Numbered from the stretch's first letter, positions 36,903-45,834 are shown. The stretch: 64,000 bases of DNA from JANMCE01 sp963791625 (GCA_963791625.1 CAWBTA010000015.1:620001-684000); one strand, 5' to 3'. The notes: generated from the letters alone by a model not told the origin. Made by a program: numbers and translations.

Positions 36903-39463
36903 ACGTTGCACGGGGCGGTGCCGCTGTCGAGAATCTGGCCCTTGTCGTTGATGAAGTCCCAGCTATAGCCATGGGCGAAAAGTTGAAATCGGCTGTAGCC
37001 AAACTCGGTTTCGATTCGAGCCACCGAACCGACTTTCGGGGTGCCGTTGGTGTAGTGACCAACGCCGCCGGTGCCGATGATGAACTCGCGCACGCCCTCG
37101 GCCGACGGTGCTCCCGCCGTATTCAACGGTTCGAACCGTTCGTAGGTGTGCACGTGCCCGTTCAGGACCGCGTCCACACCGTAGTCATTCATCGCCGACC
37201 ACAGGGCCTGCATGTCGGTGTTGTTGCCATGGCTGGTGTCTGATGCGAACCGCGGGTGGTGCCAGTACGCGAGGGAACACACTCGCCCGGCAGCCTTGTC
37301 GGCGGCAAGCGTCGTCCGGACAAACTGTTCCTGCTCGCTTCCGACCGAGCAGCTGATCAACGTGCAACTGAGGTTGGTGTTGAGGGCGAGGAAGCGCCAC
37401 GGACCCTGGGTGAACGTGTAGTACCCCTTCGTCGGATCGCCAGCTCGCGACCCAAAGTAGGCGAAGTAGCCCGCCGCGTTTGGCGTGCCGTACTCGTGGT
37501 TGCCGGGCACGGGTTTCACCTTCGCATTCAACTGGCCGTACGACGCGCTGTAGGCCGTGTTGAACTCCGCCAGCGCTCCCACCTGATACTGCAGGTCACC
37601 CAGTGACAAGAAGGTGGAAACCGACGGATCTGCCGCCAGCCGATCGGCAACCGCCTGTTGCTGACAGGTGCTCGTCGAGACGACCGCAGTTGATTCGCAG
37701 ACCATGTCGCCCACCGCTGCAATCGTTTCGCCTGCGTCGGCGTTGTTGGCCACAACGATCAACTCGGGTGGAAAGGCGCTCTTCCGACTGGAGTAGTACA
37801 CACCGTCGGTCGAATTCGACGTGAGCACAAACTCTACGATGCCGTCTGCTGGGACCACGGCGGGCGTGGCGTCAACCTCCACCCATTGGTTGGCAACCAC
37901 GGAACCCAGCGTCGCAACGACATTCCTACCGATGGTTGGCCGATTGGCGAAAGTGATGGACAGCTCGTCCCACGCCAAGGGTGGCATGGATGACACCGTT
38001 CCACCGGAGACCGAGCCCGGATCCGGGATCGACAGAGTTGCCTCGGCAACGTGCAGTCGCAACTTGGCCGTGCGGATGGCACCGCGGGTGGCAAGTTCTG
38101 TCCCGAAGGAGAACCGCAGGACCGATTCTCGCAGTGGACTGGCATCGGCCACCAGGAAGGCTTCCTTGCCGGCGTTGTCGTTGGGGTTGGAACCATCGAC
38201 GAAAGCGTCCGCGGTCGGCCCGAGTCGCTCAAAAGGCAAACCGTCCGATTCGAGAACCGCCACGATGTCAACGATGAGATGCGTCGACACCGAGCTGAAG
38301 ACGCACACAACGGCCGGACGAAACACACCCACGAACGCGAGGTTGGCAACGGTCTGACCCTTCACAAAGTTCAGTAGTGAGGCTGTCGGTGCCGCCTGCT
38401 GACAGCCGGACCCATCTCCGGTGTAGATCGTGAGGAAGCCGTCGCTATGTGGATCGACGGCGGTGACGTTGAGTGCCACGGCCGCTGTCTCCGATGCCGC
38501 TGCGCCAGCCGGTACGCGCAGCAGAATCGACGTCTGGTCGACGAAACCGGAGCTCCGAGAGTCAAAAGCCCGTTGCGAGATATCCGCGCGAACGGTCGAG
38601 AAGGCAGTCTCGTAGCCCGTCACGTCGACAAGGAGATGCATCGACGCGGACGCGTAGAGACACGTGCCGTCTTCACCCACGAGAACGACGGTGGAGTTGG
38701 CCGCCACTCGTCCGGCAGAAACGTTCACCGTCGACACGTTCGGCACCGGCTGGCCACAACGGTAGACCGTGACAAAGCCGTCATCTCTGAGGCCGATCGC
38801 GGTAACCGTGATGTAGGCGCTTGACGCATCAACGCCCACACCACCTCGACCGCGCACGACAACCTTGGTGCTTGAGCGAGCAGCAACGGGGCCGGCGCCC
38901 GATTGCAAACCGTCCAGCGTTCCACCAGCGGTTCGAGTGTCGAGCAGGCGGGCGGGGGTCACGCCGACGTACGTGGAGTCCGCAGGTTGGTGACCCGCCA
39001 CATCGACGATCAAATTGCCCCTGGTGGACAGTGCTGCACAGACGTTTCCATCGGGTCCAAGACCGATCATGGTCGTGGCGGCCACGATCTGACCCGACGC
39101 GAAGTTGCTCACCGACGCGGTCGGTTTCGGAGCGCCGCAGGGCCACACCGTGAGGAACCCGGGGTCCGCCGGGTCGGTAACCGTGAACGTGAGGGCCGCA
39201 GCCTCTGCCCCTCTGGGAACCGCGGCCCGACCAGCAACGACAACGTTGAGCACACGCCCTGGCTCAAGAAATCCGATGGCCTGATCAATACCGTCGATCG
39301 TCTCGCCACGCGGCCGAGTGTCGACCAGTCGTGTGGGCGTACCGGGTGCAAAACCGCCGCTGGGTGCGGCCGCAGCGCCGACCGCAACCGTCAACATCGC
39401 AACTGAACTTGCGAGCGCCAAGGCGACAGGAAGATGCCGACGCCCATCACGGCAACGTGTCAT
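36899..39463 (-). CDS. Large secreted metallophosphoesterase with three RLLDTR-type repeats and a DNRLRE-like domain
   Basis: An 854-residue exported protein with a signal peptide (ALALASSVAMLTVAVGAAAAPSG). Three related beta-rich units of about 125 residues follow, beginning TPTRLVDTRPRGETIDG, TPARLLDTRTAGGTLDG and a diverged SQRAFDSRSSG. Each contains a VT...DPGFLTVWPCG-like strand and a VDVAGH/VDVTGY strand. Next is a DNRLRE/CBM96-like domain (AFVDGSNPNDNAGKEAFLVADAS...VLRFSF), then a calcineurin-like phosphoesterase: VGDMVC, LSLGDLQYQ, PVPGNHEYG, YWHHPRF, NGHVHTYERF. All metal-ligand motifs are present. It is likely a cell-surface or extracellular phosphatase. The last 4 bases overlap the convergent ALDH stop. 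Confidence 0.85.
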   Translation of the reverse strand: MTRCRDGRRHLPVALALASSVAMLTVAVGAAAAPSGGFAPGTPTRLVDTRPRGETIDGIDQAIGFLEPGRVLNVVVAGRAAVPRGAEAAALTFTVTDPADPGFLTVWPCGAPKPTASVSNFASGQIVAATTMIGLGPDGNVCAALSTRGNLIVDVAGHQPADSTYVGVTPARLLDTRTAGGTLDGLQSGAGPVAARSSTKVVVRGRGGVGVDASSAYITVTAIGLRDDGFVTVYRCGQPVPNVSTVNVSAGRVAANSTVVLVGEDGTCLYASASMHLLVDVTGYETAFSTVRADISQRAFDSRSSGFVDQTSILLRVPAGAAASETAAVALNVTAVDPHSDGFLTIYTGDGSGCQQAAPTASLLNFVKGQTVANLAFVGVFRPAVVCVFSSVSTHLIVDIVAVLESDGLPFERLGPTADAFVDGSNPNDNAGKEAFLVADASPLRESVLRFSFGTELATRGAIRTAKLRLHVAEATLSIPDPGSVSGGTVSSMPPLAWDELSITFANRPTIGRNVVATLGSVVANQWVEVDATPAVVPADGIVEFVLTSNSTDGVYYSSRKSAFPPELIVVANNADAGETIAAVGDMVCESTAVVSTSTCQQQAVADRLAADPSVSTFLSLGDLQYQVGALAEFNTAYSASYGQLNAKVKPVPGNHEYGTPNAAGYFAYFGSRAGDPTKGYYTFTQGPWRFLALNTNLSCTLISCSVGSEQEQFVRTTLAADKAAGRVCSLAYWHHPRFASDTSHGNNTDMQALWSAMNDYGVDAVLNGHVHTYERFEPLNTAGAPSAEGVREFIIGTGGVGHYTNGTPKVGSVARIETEFGYSRFQLFAHGYSWDFINDKGQILDSGTAPCNV

Positions 39464-39527
39464 GCCGAGACGCTATCCCGAGCACCTGTGCCGCGGTGTT
39501 GACGGGTAGAACCGGCGGTGGCCGAAC

Positions 39528-41162
39528 TCAGTCCCGAGCGACGCGACCCGACAGGAAGTCGATTGACTGTTGGACGGCGGATGCCACAAACCGGTCTTGC
39601 CGCGGCGCGTGCATGAATCGCCACGCTGCATCAAGAGGTACGACCGACCCGATGCGCACCGATTCCTCCCAGGCCGCACGACTGGTTTTGATCGCGTGCG
39701 CCTGGACGATGAACGCACCGGATGCATCGAGCATCGAAGCCCGAACCGCAGCTTCGCCGTAGCCGGCGGTCTCGGTACTGGGTCGGTCAACCTCGTGCTG
39801 AGGGCCGACCGTGGTGTGCCATTCGTGGCGGCCGGTGTAGTGGGCAAGAAAACAGGCGAACAACGCGAGACGCAACGTGTCGGGCCCGGGTTGCTGAGCA
39901 GCGTGCCATCTGGTTGCATTCGCGTAGGTAAGACCGTGGGTGATGTCGAGCCATCCGAAGTCGTCGGAGAGATCGCGCTCGCCAGCCGTGTCGTACCGCA
40001 GCATTCGTTTCGAGACAGCGATCACGACGGCGTCGAGCAGACCGTTCACGCCAGCCCGCTGTTGCAGTGCCAGCGCAGCGGCGGCGAGCGGGGCCCGTTT
40101 GTCGGCACCAAGAAGAGCGCCAACCAGCGCATCGCGACCGTCCCAGCCGGAGTCGGGCGAGATAGTTGCGAGTGCAACGAGATTAAGGTCGTCGAGTGCC
40201 CGCATGAACGGCTTCATATAGGGCAGCTTGTCCTCCCGCGTGCCGTAGACAAGTGTCGGGACGAGGTAGGGCAGCACGGTGGCTGCACGTTCCCAACCAA
40301 TGTGGTCGAGGAGCTGGAAGGCCTTGTGGACATAGATCGCGCCGTGTCCGTACGACAGGTGGTGGTCGCACACAACGGTAGTGAACCAGGATCGCAGATC
40401 GCCTGCATCGGCTCCCGCCTCAATCGCTGCCAACAAGAGGGCTTGCGCGTCGTCCACTTTTTCGGCTTCAACCCGGGCACGAAACTCGGCCGCAGCATCC
40501 GCCGGCAGCTCAACCAGCGGCGCGGGCAACGGGTTGACGGGCCGATCGCGTTCAGTCTCGCTGATTCCCGCGATCGCCTGCACGATAGGCAGCGCCCGGT
40601 CGTCGCCCTCGAACAGATCGAGCGCGGTCAGGCAGTCGGTCGCCGAGGCCACCGCGTGGCCCCAACCGAACTCGGCTCGGGGCGCTCCCCACGCAACCGC
40701 CTCCCACACCAGCTCGCCCGGATTGGTATTCGACCGCAGCAGGCGGACTGTGTCGCGGGCAACCTGACCCACGTAGTCACGGTGAATGCCGCGGCGCAGA
40801 CTGGCCAACAGCTCCGACCGACGCTCGTCGGCACTTCGCTCTCGTATCACGACGAACAGCGAACCGTCCGAACCAACGTGAACGTCGTGGGTCTGGACGT
40901 TTTCCTCACCGACAACGCAGGCGCCGTCGGTCACCCGGAACTTCCAGTTGTGCCACTCGCACGTCAGCAGGTCACCGGTCAGATCGCCCTGGATCAGGCC
41001 GTAACCTTGGTGCGGACAGGCGTTGTCTAGCGCGAAAGCACCTTCGGATGTGCGCACCAGGCAAATGCGATGGCCGTCGACCTTCACCATCCTCATCGAC
41101 CCCACGGCAAGGTCGTCGAGATGAGCAACGGCTTCGGACGGAGGGCGGTCGGTTGTCGTCAT
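39528..41162 (-). CDS. Rieske iron-sulfur protein with questin-oxidase-like helical domain
   Basis: A 544-residue protein. Residues about 10-105 form a Rieske domain with both cluster motifs (CPHQGYGLI and CEWHNWKF). The remaining 430 residues are helical and rich in conserved histidines (SYGHGAIYVHKAFQLLDHIG, FGWGHAVASATD, DITHGLTYANATRWH). This part resembles the helical fold of questin oxidase/AflY-type proteins; the assignment is by pattern, not a search. It lacks the non-heme iron motif of ring-hydroxylating oxygenases. It is divergent from soxR with 25 bases between start codons, so it is the obvious SoxR target. A redox-linked role is inferred. Confidence 0.75.
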   Translation of the reverse strand: MTTTDRPPSEAVAHLDDLAVGSMRMVKVDGHRICLVRTSEGAFALDNACPHQGYGLIQGDLTGDLLTCEWHNWKFRVTDGACVVGEENVQTHDVHVGSDGSLFVVIRERSADERRSELLASLRRGIHRDYVGQVARDTVRLLRSNTNPGELVWEAVAWGAPRAEFGWGHAVASATDCLTALDLFEGDDRALPIVQAIAGISETERDRPVNPLPAPLVELPADAAAEFRARVEAEKVDDAQALLLAAIEAGADAGDLRSWFTTVVCDHHLSYGHGAIYVHKAFQLLDHIGWERAATVLPYLVPTLVYGTREDKLPYMKPFMRALDDLNLVALATISPDSGWDGRDALVGALLGADKRAPLAAAALALQQRAGVNGLLDAVVIAVSKRMLRYDTAGERDLSDDFGWLDITHGLTYANATRWHAAQQPGPDTLRLALFACFLAHYTGRHEWHTTVGPQHEVDRPSTETAGYGEAAVRASMLDASGAFIVQAHAIKTSRAAWEESVRIGSVVPLDAAWRFMHAPRQDRFVASAVQQSIDFLSGRVARD

Positions 41163-41177
41163 AGAGACGAACGGTAA

Positions 41178-41199
41178 GACTTAAACCATGGTTGAAGTC
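41178..41199. promoter_or_regulatory. Imperfect 22-base palindrome over the soxR start codon
   Basis: GACTT-A-AACCATGGTT-G-AAGTC is symmetrical at 20 of 22 positions and centred on the CCATGG that contains the soxR ATG. It also lies about 15-35 bases upstream of the divergent Rieske gene start. MerR-family regulators bind palindromes of about this length between divergent genes, so it is a candidate SoxR operator. Confidence 0.5.
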
Positions 41200-41694
41200 A
41201 AGCGATTCTCTGTCGGCGAGGTGGCCGGGCGCGTGGGTGTGAACGCCTCGGCTCTGCGGTTCTACGAGGAACACGGTCTGATCCGCTCTGAACGTTCACC
41301 GAGCGGGCATCGCCGGTACCGCCCCGATGTTCTTCGGCGCGTCTCGTTCATCAAGGCTGCACAGCAGGTTGGCCTCAGTCTCGATGACATCGGCACGGCT
41401 CTCGGTTCTCTGCCGCACGCACGTACTCCGTCGCGACGTGACTGGGCCCGGCTGGCCTCCTCATGGCAGCCGATGCTCGATGCCCGCATCTCCCAGCTGC
41501 AGCGCATGCGGGACCAACTCGATTCGTGCATCGGGTGTGGCTGTCTGTCACTCGACTCGTGCGGGCTGTACAACCCCAATGATCGCGCCGGGTCGCTCGG
41601 GGCGGGCCCCCGTTATCTGCTCGGCGACATGCCGGCCGAAGGCGACACGGGGTGGACGTCGTGCGACGCCCACCCCGATAGGTACACCATGTGA
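41188..41694 (+). CDS. soxR: Redox-sensing MerR-family regulator SoxR
   Basis: A 168-residue MerR protein: N-terminal winged helix FSVGEVAGRVGVNASALRFYEEHGLI and RRYRPDVLRRVSFIKAAQQVGLSLDDI, a dimerisation helix, then the [2Fe-2S] motif CIGCGCLSLDSC that defines SoxR. In actinobacteria SoxR senses redox-active compounds and activates a few nearby genes. The divergent Rieske protein is the probable target. ATG 41188 lies within a palindrome that could be its own operator. Confidence 0.92.
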   Translation: MVEVKRFSVGEVAGRVGVNASALRFYEEHGLIRSERSPSGHRRYRPDVLRRVSFIKAAQQVGLSLDDIGTALGSLPHARTPSRRDWARLASSWQPMLDARISQLQRMRDQLDSCIGCGCLSLDSCGLYNPNDRAGSLGAGPRYLLGDMPAEGDTGWTSCDAHPDRYTM

Positions 41695-41698
41695 TGCG

Positions 41699-42109
41699 TT
41701 AGTGCGTGACCGCCTTCGACAAGGTCTTGGCGTGGTCGATCATCGCCTGCACCATCTTCTCGGACGGAGGACGACGCACCAGCTTGTTCTTGCCCTTGAC
41801 GTTGGCATCGGCCATGGCCTTGGTGAGGTTGTCGGCGCGACGTTTCGACAGTTCGGTCGGGGAGTCGACGCCGGCCGCTTCCAGCAGGTCGGAATACTGC
41901 GTGCCAACGCCCTTCACACGGAACAGGTCGGCACGATTCACCCACTCCAGGATGCTTTCTTCCTTGATACCGGTCGCCGCCGCAAACGCCTTGCGATCCT
42001 TCTTTCCGCCGGCTGCCTTGAGCAACGCGCCCGTCGTTTTCACGCCGGCAGCCGTCAACTTCTTCTCGTTCGCCGGGCCGATTCCTTCAATGTCCACAAT
42101 CTTCGCCAT
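41699..42109 (-). CDS. DUF4332 helix-hairpin-helix protein
   Basis: A 136-residue protein beginning MAKIVDIEGIGPANEKKLTAAGVKTTGALLKAAGG. A second HhH-like unit follows: RADLFRVKGVGTQYSDLLEAAGVDSPTELSKR. These repeated IxGIGxxxxxxLxxAGV modules define DUF4332, a family with DNA-binding-type helix-hairpin-helix repeats of unknown cellular role. ATG 42109 was chosen at the family start. It is convergent with soxR. Confidence 0.85.
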   Translation of the reverse strand: MAKIVDIEGIGPANEKKLTAAGVKTTGALLKAAGGKKDRKAFAAATGIKEESILEWVNRADLFRVKGVGTQYSDLLEAAGVDSPTELSKRRADNLTKAMADANVKGKNKLVRRPPSEKMVQAMIDHAKTLSKAVTH

Positions 42110-42255
42110 GAGGTGTGTCTTCCTTTGAGAGCGCCCCAGGATGGGCGACGACAAAACTGTAGAACGCACCGATTTTCCAGAAGGTGATACTCACCAAGGA
42201 ATCCGATTCCGATTCTGTAACACCGCCGGACACGGCGGATGATGCTCGGAGCGGT

Positions 42256-42792
42256 CTAGCCGACTTCTCGTGTTGAGGCCTGCTCAGCGTTGATGAGATC
42301 GCGTCGGGCTCGAGCGACGCGTGATCGGATAGTGCCTACCGGACAGTCACAGATCTCGGCTGCTTCCTCATAAGACAGGCCGGCCAGTTGGGTGAGCACG
42401 AACGCTTCCCGTCGCTGATCGTCGATGTCGTCCAAGAGCACCGACACATGTGCCGGTTCGGGGGTGACGTCGCGTGGGTAAAGGGCGATTGCCCGGTTCT
42501 GTATGCGGCGCTGGCGTTGCCGATCACGTACGGCGTCGGCGCACACCCGGCGGCCGATCGTGAGGAGCCATGCAAACACGTTGCCGGCATCCGAGCGTGA
42601 CGGGGCGGACCGGAATGCTCGCAGGTAGGTCTCCTGCACCAGGTCATCCACGTCGTAGACGGAACCCAGCGCCCGGCATAATCGTCGAACCGCCACCTGC
42701 GTCCGGGCGACGAACGTTTCGGCGGCATGGTTGTCACCTTCGCTCGCTGCTTCCAGCAGGAAGCCGAGGTCGGGGGTTGCCACCATGGTCAT
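42256..42792 (-). CDS. ECF-type RNA polymerase sigma factor
   Basis: A protein of about 178 residues. Region 2 is AVRRLCRALGSVYDVDDLVQETYLRAFRSAP with FAWLLTIGRRVCADAVRDRQR. Region 4 is EAFVLTQLAGLSYEEAAEICDCPVGTIRSRVARARRDLI. It is a normal short ECF sigma factor. ATG 42792 (MTMVATPDLG) was chosen; a longer frame would overlap the divergent anti-sigma gene. The two starts are only 11 bases apart, so each promoter must lie inside the other coding region or the starts must be later. Confidence 0.88.
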   Translation of the reverse strand: MTMVATPDLGFLLEAASEGDNHAAETFVARTQVAVRRLCRALGSVYDVDDLVQETYLRAFRSAPSRSDAGNVFAWLLTIGRRVCADAVRDRQRQRRIQNRAIALYPRDVTPEPAHVSVLLDDIDDQRREAFVLTQLAGLSYEEAAEICDCPVGTIRSRVARARRDLINAEQASTREVG

Positions 42793-42803
42793 AGTATGGC
42801 GGT

Positions 42804-43439
42804 GTGCAGCGTCGTCGTCGCCTCGTTGAGCAACACCTGACCGTCGCCGGCTCCGATTTGAGCTGTTCCGACTATGAAGACGCACTTTCTGCGCTTGCCG
42901 ATAATGAGCTTTCACCGATCGCGCCGGACATTATTCAGCGACACTTGGCCGGTTGTGTGTCGTGCCGTCAGTTTCAAACAGCAACACACGGGCCGGCCTT
43001 CACCCCTGCGCTCGCCCTAGTGGACGTGCCCGTTGATGAGGCCAGCCGGATCAGTCGACTCGTCGCCAAGGCCGACCGGGAGAGCACGCCGGAGTTCGTG
43101 CGCTATTTCCTTGGGGCCTTGGCCGCCAGCATCATCCTGCTTGCGCTCCCCGAACTTTTCGCCACAGATACAAATGGCGTTGCAGCGCACGCCGATCGAC
43201 ATCTCGGATCGTTCTCGGCCGCGTATGGTGTGCTGCTCTTCGTTACTGCAGTCCGACCAGCGCGGGCGCGGACGGCCCTGCCCGTCTCCGTCGTCCTCGC
43301 CGCGGCAATCGGTATCACGGCGCTCAGCGATCTGATTCGAGGGAAGATCCCTCTGGTCGGCGAAGCGTTGCACTTGCCCGAACTGCTCAGCTTGATCCTG
43401 GTGTGGCTTCTCGCCCGCCGCACCACTGCTCGTTCCTGA
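42804..43439 (+). CDS. Zinc-finger anti-sigma factor with membrane domain
   Basis: A 211-residue protein. The N-terminal part has the anti-sigma zinc motif: SCSDYEDALSALADNELSP followed by HLAGCVSCRQF (HxxxCxxC). The C-terminal half has about four to five hydrophobic segments (FLGALAASIILLALPELF, SAAYGVLLFVTAV, VVLAAAIGITAL, LPELLSLILVWLLA). It should tether and inhibit the divergent ECF sigma factor. GTG 42804 is the longest start; TTG 42858 just before the zinc motif is possible. Confidence 0.82.
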   Translation: MQRRRRLVEQHLTVAGSDLSCSDYEDALSALADNELSPIAPDIIQRHLAGCVSCRQFQTATHGPAFTPALALVDVPVDEASRISRLVAKADRESTPEFVRYFLGALAASIILLALPELFATDTNGVAAHADRHLGSFSAAYGVLLFVTAVRPARARTALPVSVVLAAAIGITALSDLIRGKIPLVGEALHLPELLSLILVWLLARRTTARS

Positions 43440-43485
43440 CCAGTCACGGCAGCGTCATGGCCTGACCGAAATTTCGGGATTGCCG

Positions 43486-43510
43486 GGAACTTTTCGGGGT
43501 TGCGGTCCGA
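43486..43510 (+). promoter_or_regulatory. ECF-type promoter candidate upstream of the PepSY gene
   Basis: GGAAC (43486-43490), 14 bases, then GTCCGA (43505-43510), about 45 bases before ATG 43556. GGAAC -35 elements are typical of ECF sigma factors, one of which is encoded 700 bases upstream. A perfect palindrome CCGAAATTTCGG lies just before (43466-43477). Confidence 0.35.
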
Positions 43511-43555
43511 CTCTCGAGGTGAGACCGACCTCGAAATCCACCGGAGACATTCACT

Positions 43556-45085
43556 ATGGCGACGACGACCGAACCGCGCGAGCCCGAGAGCCCGACGGTC
43601 CCCGACACGGACCGGAGTGCAGCGAGTCGCCGTTGGCGGTCGCTCTTCCGGATTCACTTCTATGCAGGCATGTTCGCCATGCCGTTCATTCTGCTAATGG
43701 CCTTCTCTGGTCTTGTCATTCTCTATACGCAGCCGATACAGAACCTCTCGCAGCACGATCTGCGCCAAGTCCCGGCTTCGGCCGAACACGTTAGCTACGA
43801 CGTGATGTCGAAGTCCGTCGAGTCGGCGTTTCCCGGGCAGGCGTTGCAATCGTTAACCGTGCCCAGCGAAACGGGACGATCGGCGGTCTTCGGTGTCGAT
43901 GACGGCTCGGAAAAAGGCAGGCAGGTGTTCGTGAACCCGCACACCGGCAACGTTCTCGGCAGCCTGAAGACCGGCGGCGGCATCGTTGGGCTCGCCAACC
44001 GATGGCACGGCTACCTGAACAACAACGCGATCAAGATCTCGTTGCCGTCCGTCGGAGCCTTGTGGGATCACGGCAAAGTGATGCGCCCTTACGTCGTTGG
44101 TGACCTGCTCCTCGAAATGCTCGGTGTGTGGACACTCGTACTTGTTATGTCGGGCCTCTACCTGTGGTGGCCCCGAAGATCGGCCGCTGGCGGCACGAAA
44201 CGAAACGGCCGAGGCCTGCTGCGGGTCCGTCTCAACAAGACCGGCCGGGCACGCTGGCGTGACCTGCACGGTGCGAGCGGTGTGCTGCTGTTCTCCATCA
44301 TGTTGCTCACGGTGGTTTCCGGGTTGGTGTGGTCTGCCTATTGGGGACCGAACGCCGCCGCGCTAGCGAACAGAATCAGCCCCAATGTGGCGACTGAGGC
44401 TCCGCCAAGCGTGCTCGGCACACGCGGTGACCTGGATCGACTCGGCAACCAGATCCCGTGGAACACCGGGGCCATGCCGATCCCGGCCAGCTACGCGACA
44501 GCAACCGACGGCACCATGCCGGCTGCGCTCAGTCTCGACGCCATCGTCTCGATCGCCGAGAAAGAAGGCATGAAACCCGGATATACCGTGAACTTCCCGG
44601 CCAACGTCACCGATGAAGCCACCAAAGAACTCACCTACGGTTCGTTCACGGTCTCCAACTCATGGCCACGCAAAACCTATGAGGCCCACGACTTGTTCCT
44701 CGACCAATTCAGCGGAAAAACGCTCGCCGAGCAGAACGCCTACGGTTTCGGCACGGTGTCGTACGGCCTCGACACCATGGTCAGCCTGCACATGGGAACC
44801 CAACTTGGGCTCTTCACTCGCATCTTGATGACGGCGTTGTGCGTCTTGTCGATCTGGTCGATCTTCAGTGGGTTCGTTATGTTCTGGAAACGCCGCCGGC
44901 CCGGCACCCTCGGCGTACCCCGTCGCCCCGTTGACGTGCGACTCGCCCGACGCGTCGGGATCACCGCACTGGTCATGGCGGTGATGTTTCCCGTGTGGGG
45001 TGTCACCGCCGCGATCGTGATGGCATTCGACAAGTTCGTCATTCGCCGCACCCGCCCGCTCAGCGCAGCTTTCGGCCAGAGATGA
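43556..45085 (+). CDS. PepSY-associated membrane protein
   Basis: A 509-residue protein with four transmembrane helices characteristic of the PepSY_TM family: FRIHFYAGMFAMPFILLMAFSGLVILY, LLLEMLGVWTLVLVMSGLYLWWPRR, WRDLHGASGVLLFSIMLLTVVSGLVWS and LFTRILMTALCVLSIWSIFSGFVMFWKRR. Periplasmic PepSY regions lie between them (QVFVNPHTGNVLGSL; DLFLDQFSGKTLAEQNAYG). Histidines in the helices (IHFYAG, NRWHGYL, RDLHGASG) match the heme-binding iron-reductase members. The family is linked to ferric-siderophore reduction or metal stress. It overlaps the next gene by 4 bases. Confidence 0.88.
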   Translation: MATTTEPREPESPTVPDTDRSAASRRWRSLFRIHFYAGMFAMPFILLMAFSGLVILYTQPIQNLSQHDLRQVPASAEHVSYDVMSKSVESAFPGQALQSLTVPSETGRSAVFGVDDGSEKGRQVFVNPHTGNVLGSLKTGGGIVGLANRWHGYLNNNAIKISLPSVGALWDHGKVMRPYVVGDLLLEMLGVWTLVLVMSGLYLWWPRRSAAGGTKRNGRGLLRVRLNKTGRARWRDLHGASGVLLFSIMLLTVVSGLVWSAYWGPNAAALANRISPNVATEAPPSVLGTRGDLDRLGNQIPWNTGAMPIPASYATATDGTMPAALSLDAIVSIAEKEGMKPGYTVNFPANVTDEATKELTYGSFTVSNSWPRKTYEAHDLFLDQFSGKTLAEQNAYGFGTVSYGLDTMVSLHMGTQLGLFTRILMTALCVLSIWSIFSGFVMFWKRRRPGTLGVPRRPVDVRLARRVGITALVMAVMFPVWGVTAAIVMAFDKFVIRRTRPLSAAFGQR

Positions 45086-45834
45086 CTCGATGGCGGCGGG
45101 CCGTGCTCGGTGCCGCCGCCGCTTGTCTCGCCGGATGCGGCGGGTCAACGGCAGCGTGGCCGGGCGTCGTTGCGTTGAACGAGGCTCGGGCGGAACCCAG
45201 CACAACGGGAGACAATCCACGAGTCGTCGTGACCTTGACTATGACGTCGAGCACTGAGGACGAACTGATCGGTGCGGCCGTCCCAGCGACCGTGGCGGCG
45301 AAAGCAACCGTCGAGGGGATGGTAGCGGGCGCTGCCGGTCACTTCGGTCACCTGGACGCGCCGGGTTCACCACCCCATACGCACGCTACGACCGACCGGA
45401 TCAAGCTGCCCAAAGGCGTCGCTGTGCAGCTCAAACCCGGTGTTGGTCGGATCCTGCTCGACCAGATCGCCAAACCAATCCGCACCGGCGACCACTTCCC
45501 ACTCACCCTCACCTTCGCCAGCGGCGCTACGCAAACCGTCACCGTCACCGCAACGGTCCAGAGTTCGGCCGGCGGCACGCAACAGTTCACGGTCATAGTC
45601 GGAGGAACCGAGCCCGACACAGGCACCGTCACCAAAGGAACGCTCGTCTCCATCACGGTCGCGAACCCGACTACTGAGGACGAATTCCACCTCCACGGCT
45701 ACGACCTCACTGAACGAGCAGCACGAGGAGAAACCGCGACGTTCACTTTCGTCGCCAGCGATCCGGGTACGTTCCCCGTCGAAAGCCACATCAGCAACCT
45801 CAACGTGTTCGTCCTTACTGTTCTGCCGACCTAG
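45082..45834 (+). CDS. Lipoprotein with PCuAC-like and cupredoxin-like domains
   Basis: A 250-residue lipoprotein (lipobox CLAGC). The first domain resembles the PCu(A)C copper chaperone fold (VVVTLTMTSSTEDELIGAAVP, GVAVQLKPGVGRILLDQIAKPIRTGDHFPLTLTFASG) but the family's His-Met copper motif is not conserved. The second domain looks like a cupredoxin-like fold (SITVANPTTEDEFHLHGYDLTERAARGETATFTFVASDPGTFPVESH), with several histidines but no cysteine ligand. It is translationally coupled to the PepSY gene, supporting an envelope metal-handling pair. Confidence 0.75.
   Translation: MTRWRRAVLGAAAACLAGCGGSTAAWPGVVALNEARAEPSTTGDNPRVVVTLTMTSSTEDELIGAAVPATVAAKATVEGMVAGAAGHFGHLDAPGSPPHTHATTDRIKLPKGVAVQLKPGVGRILLDQIAKPIRTGDHFPLTLTFASGATQTVTVTATVQSSAGGTQQFTVIVGGTEPDTGTVTKGTLVSITVANPTTEDEFHLHGYDLTERAARGETATFTFVASDPGTFPVESHISNLNVFVLTVLPT

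Noticed and set aside
39570..41030. 486-residue open frame on the + strand
   Set aside because: Antisense to the Rieske gene, whose cluster motifs and family order are clear.
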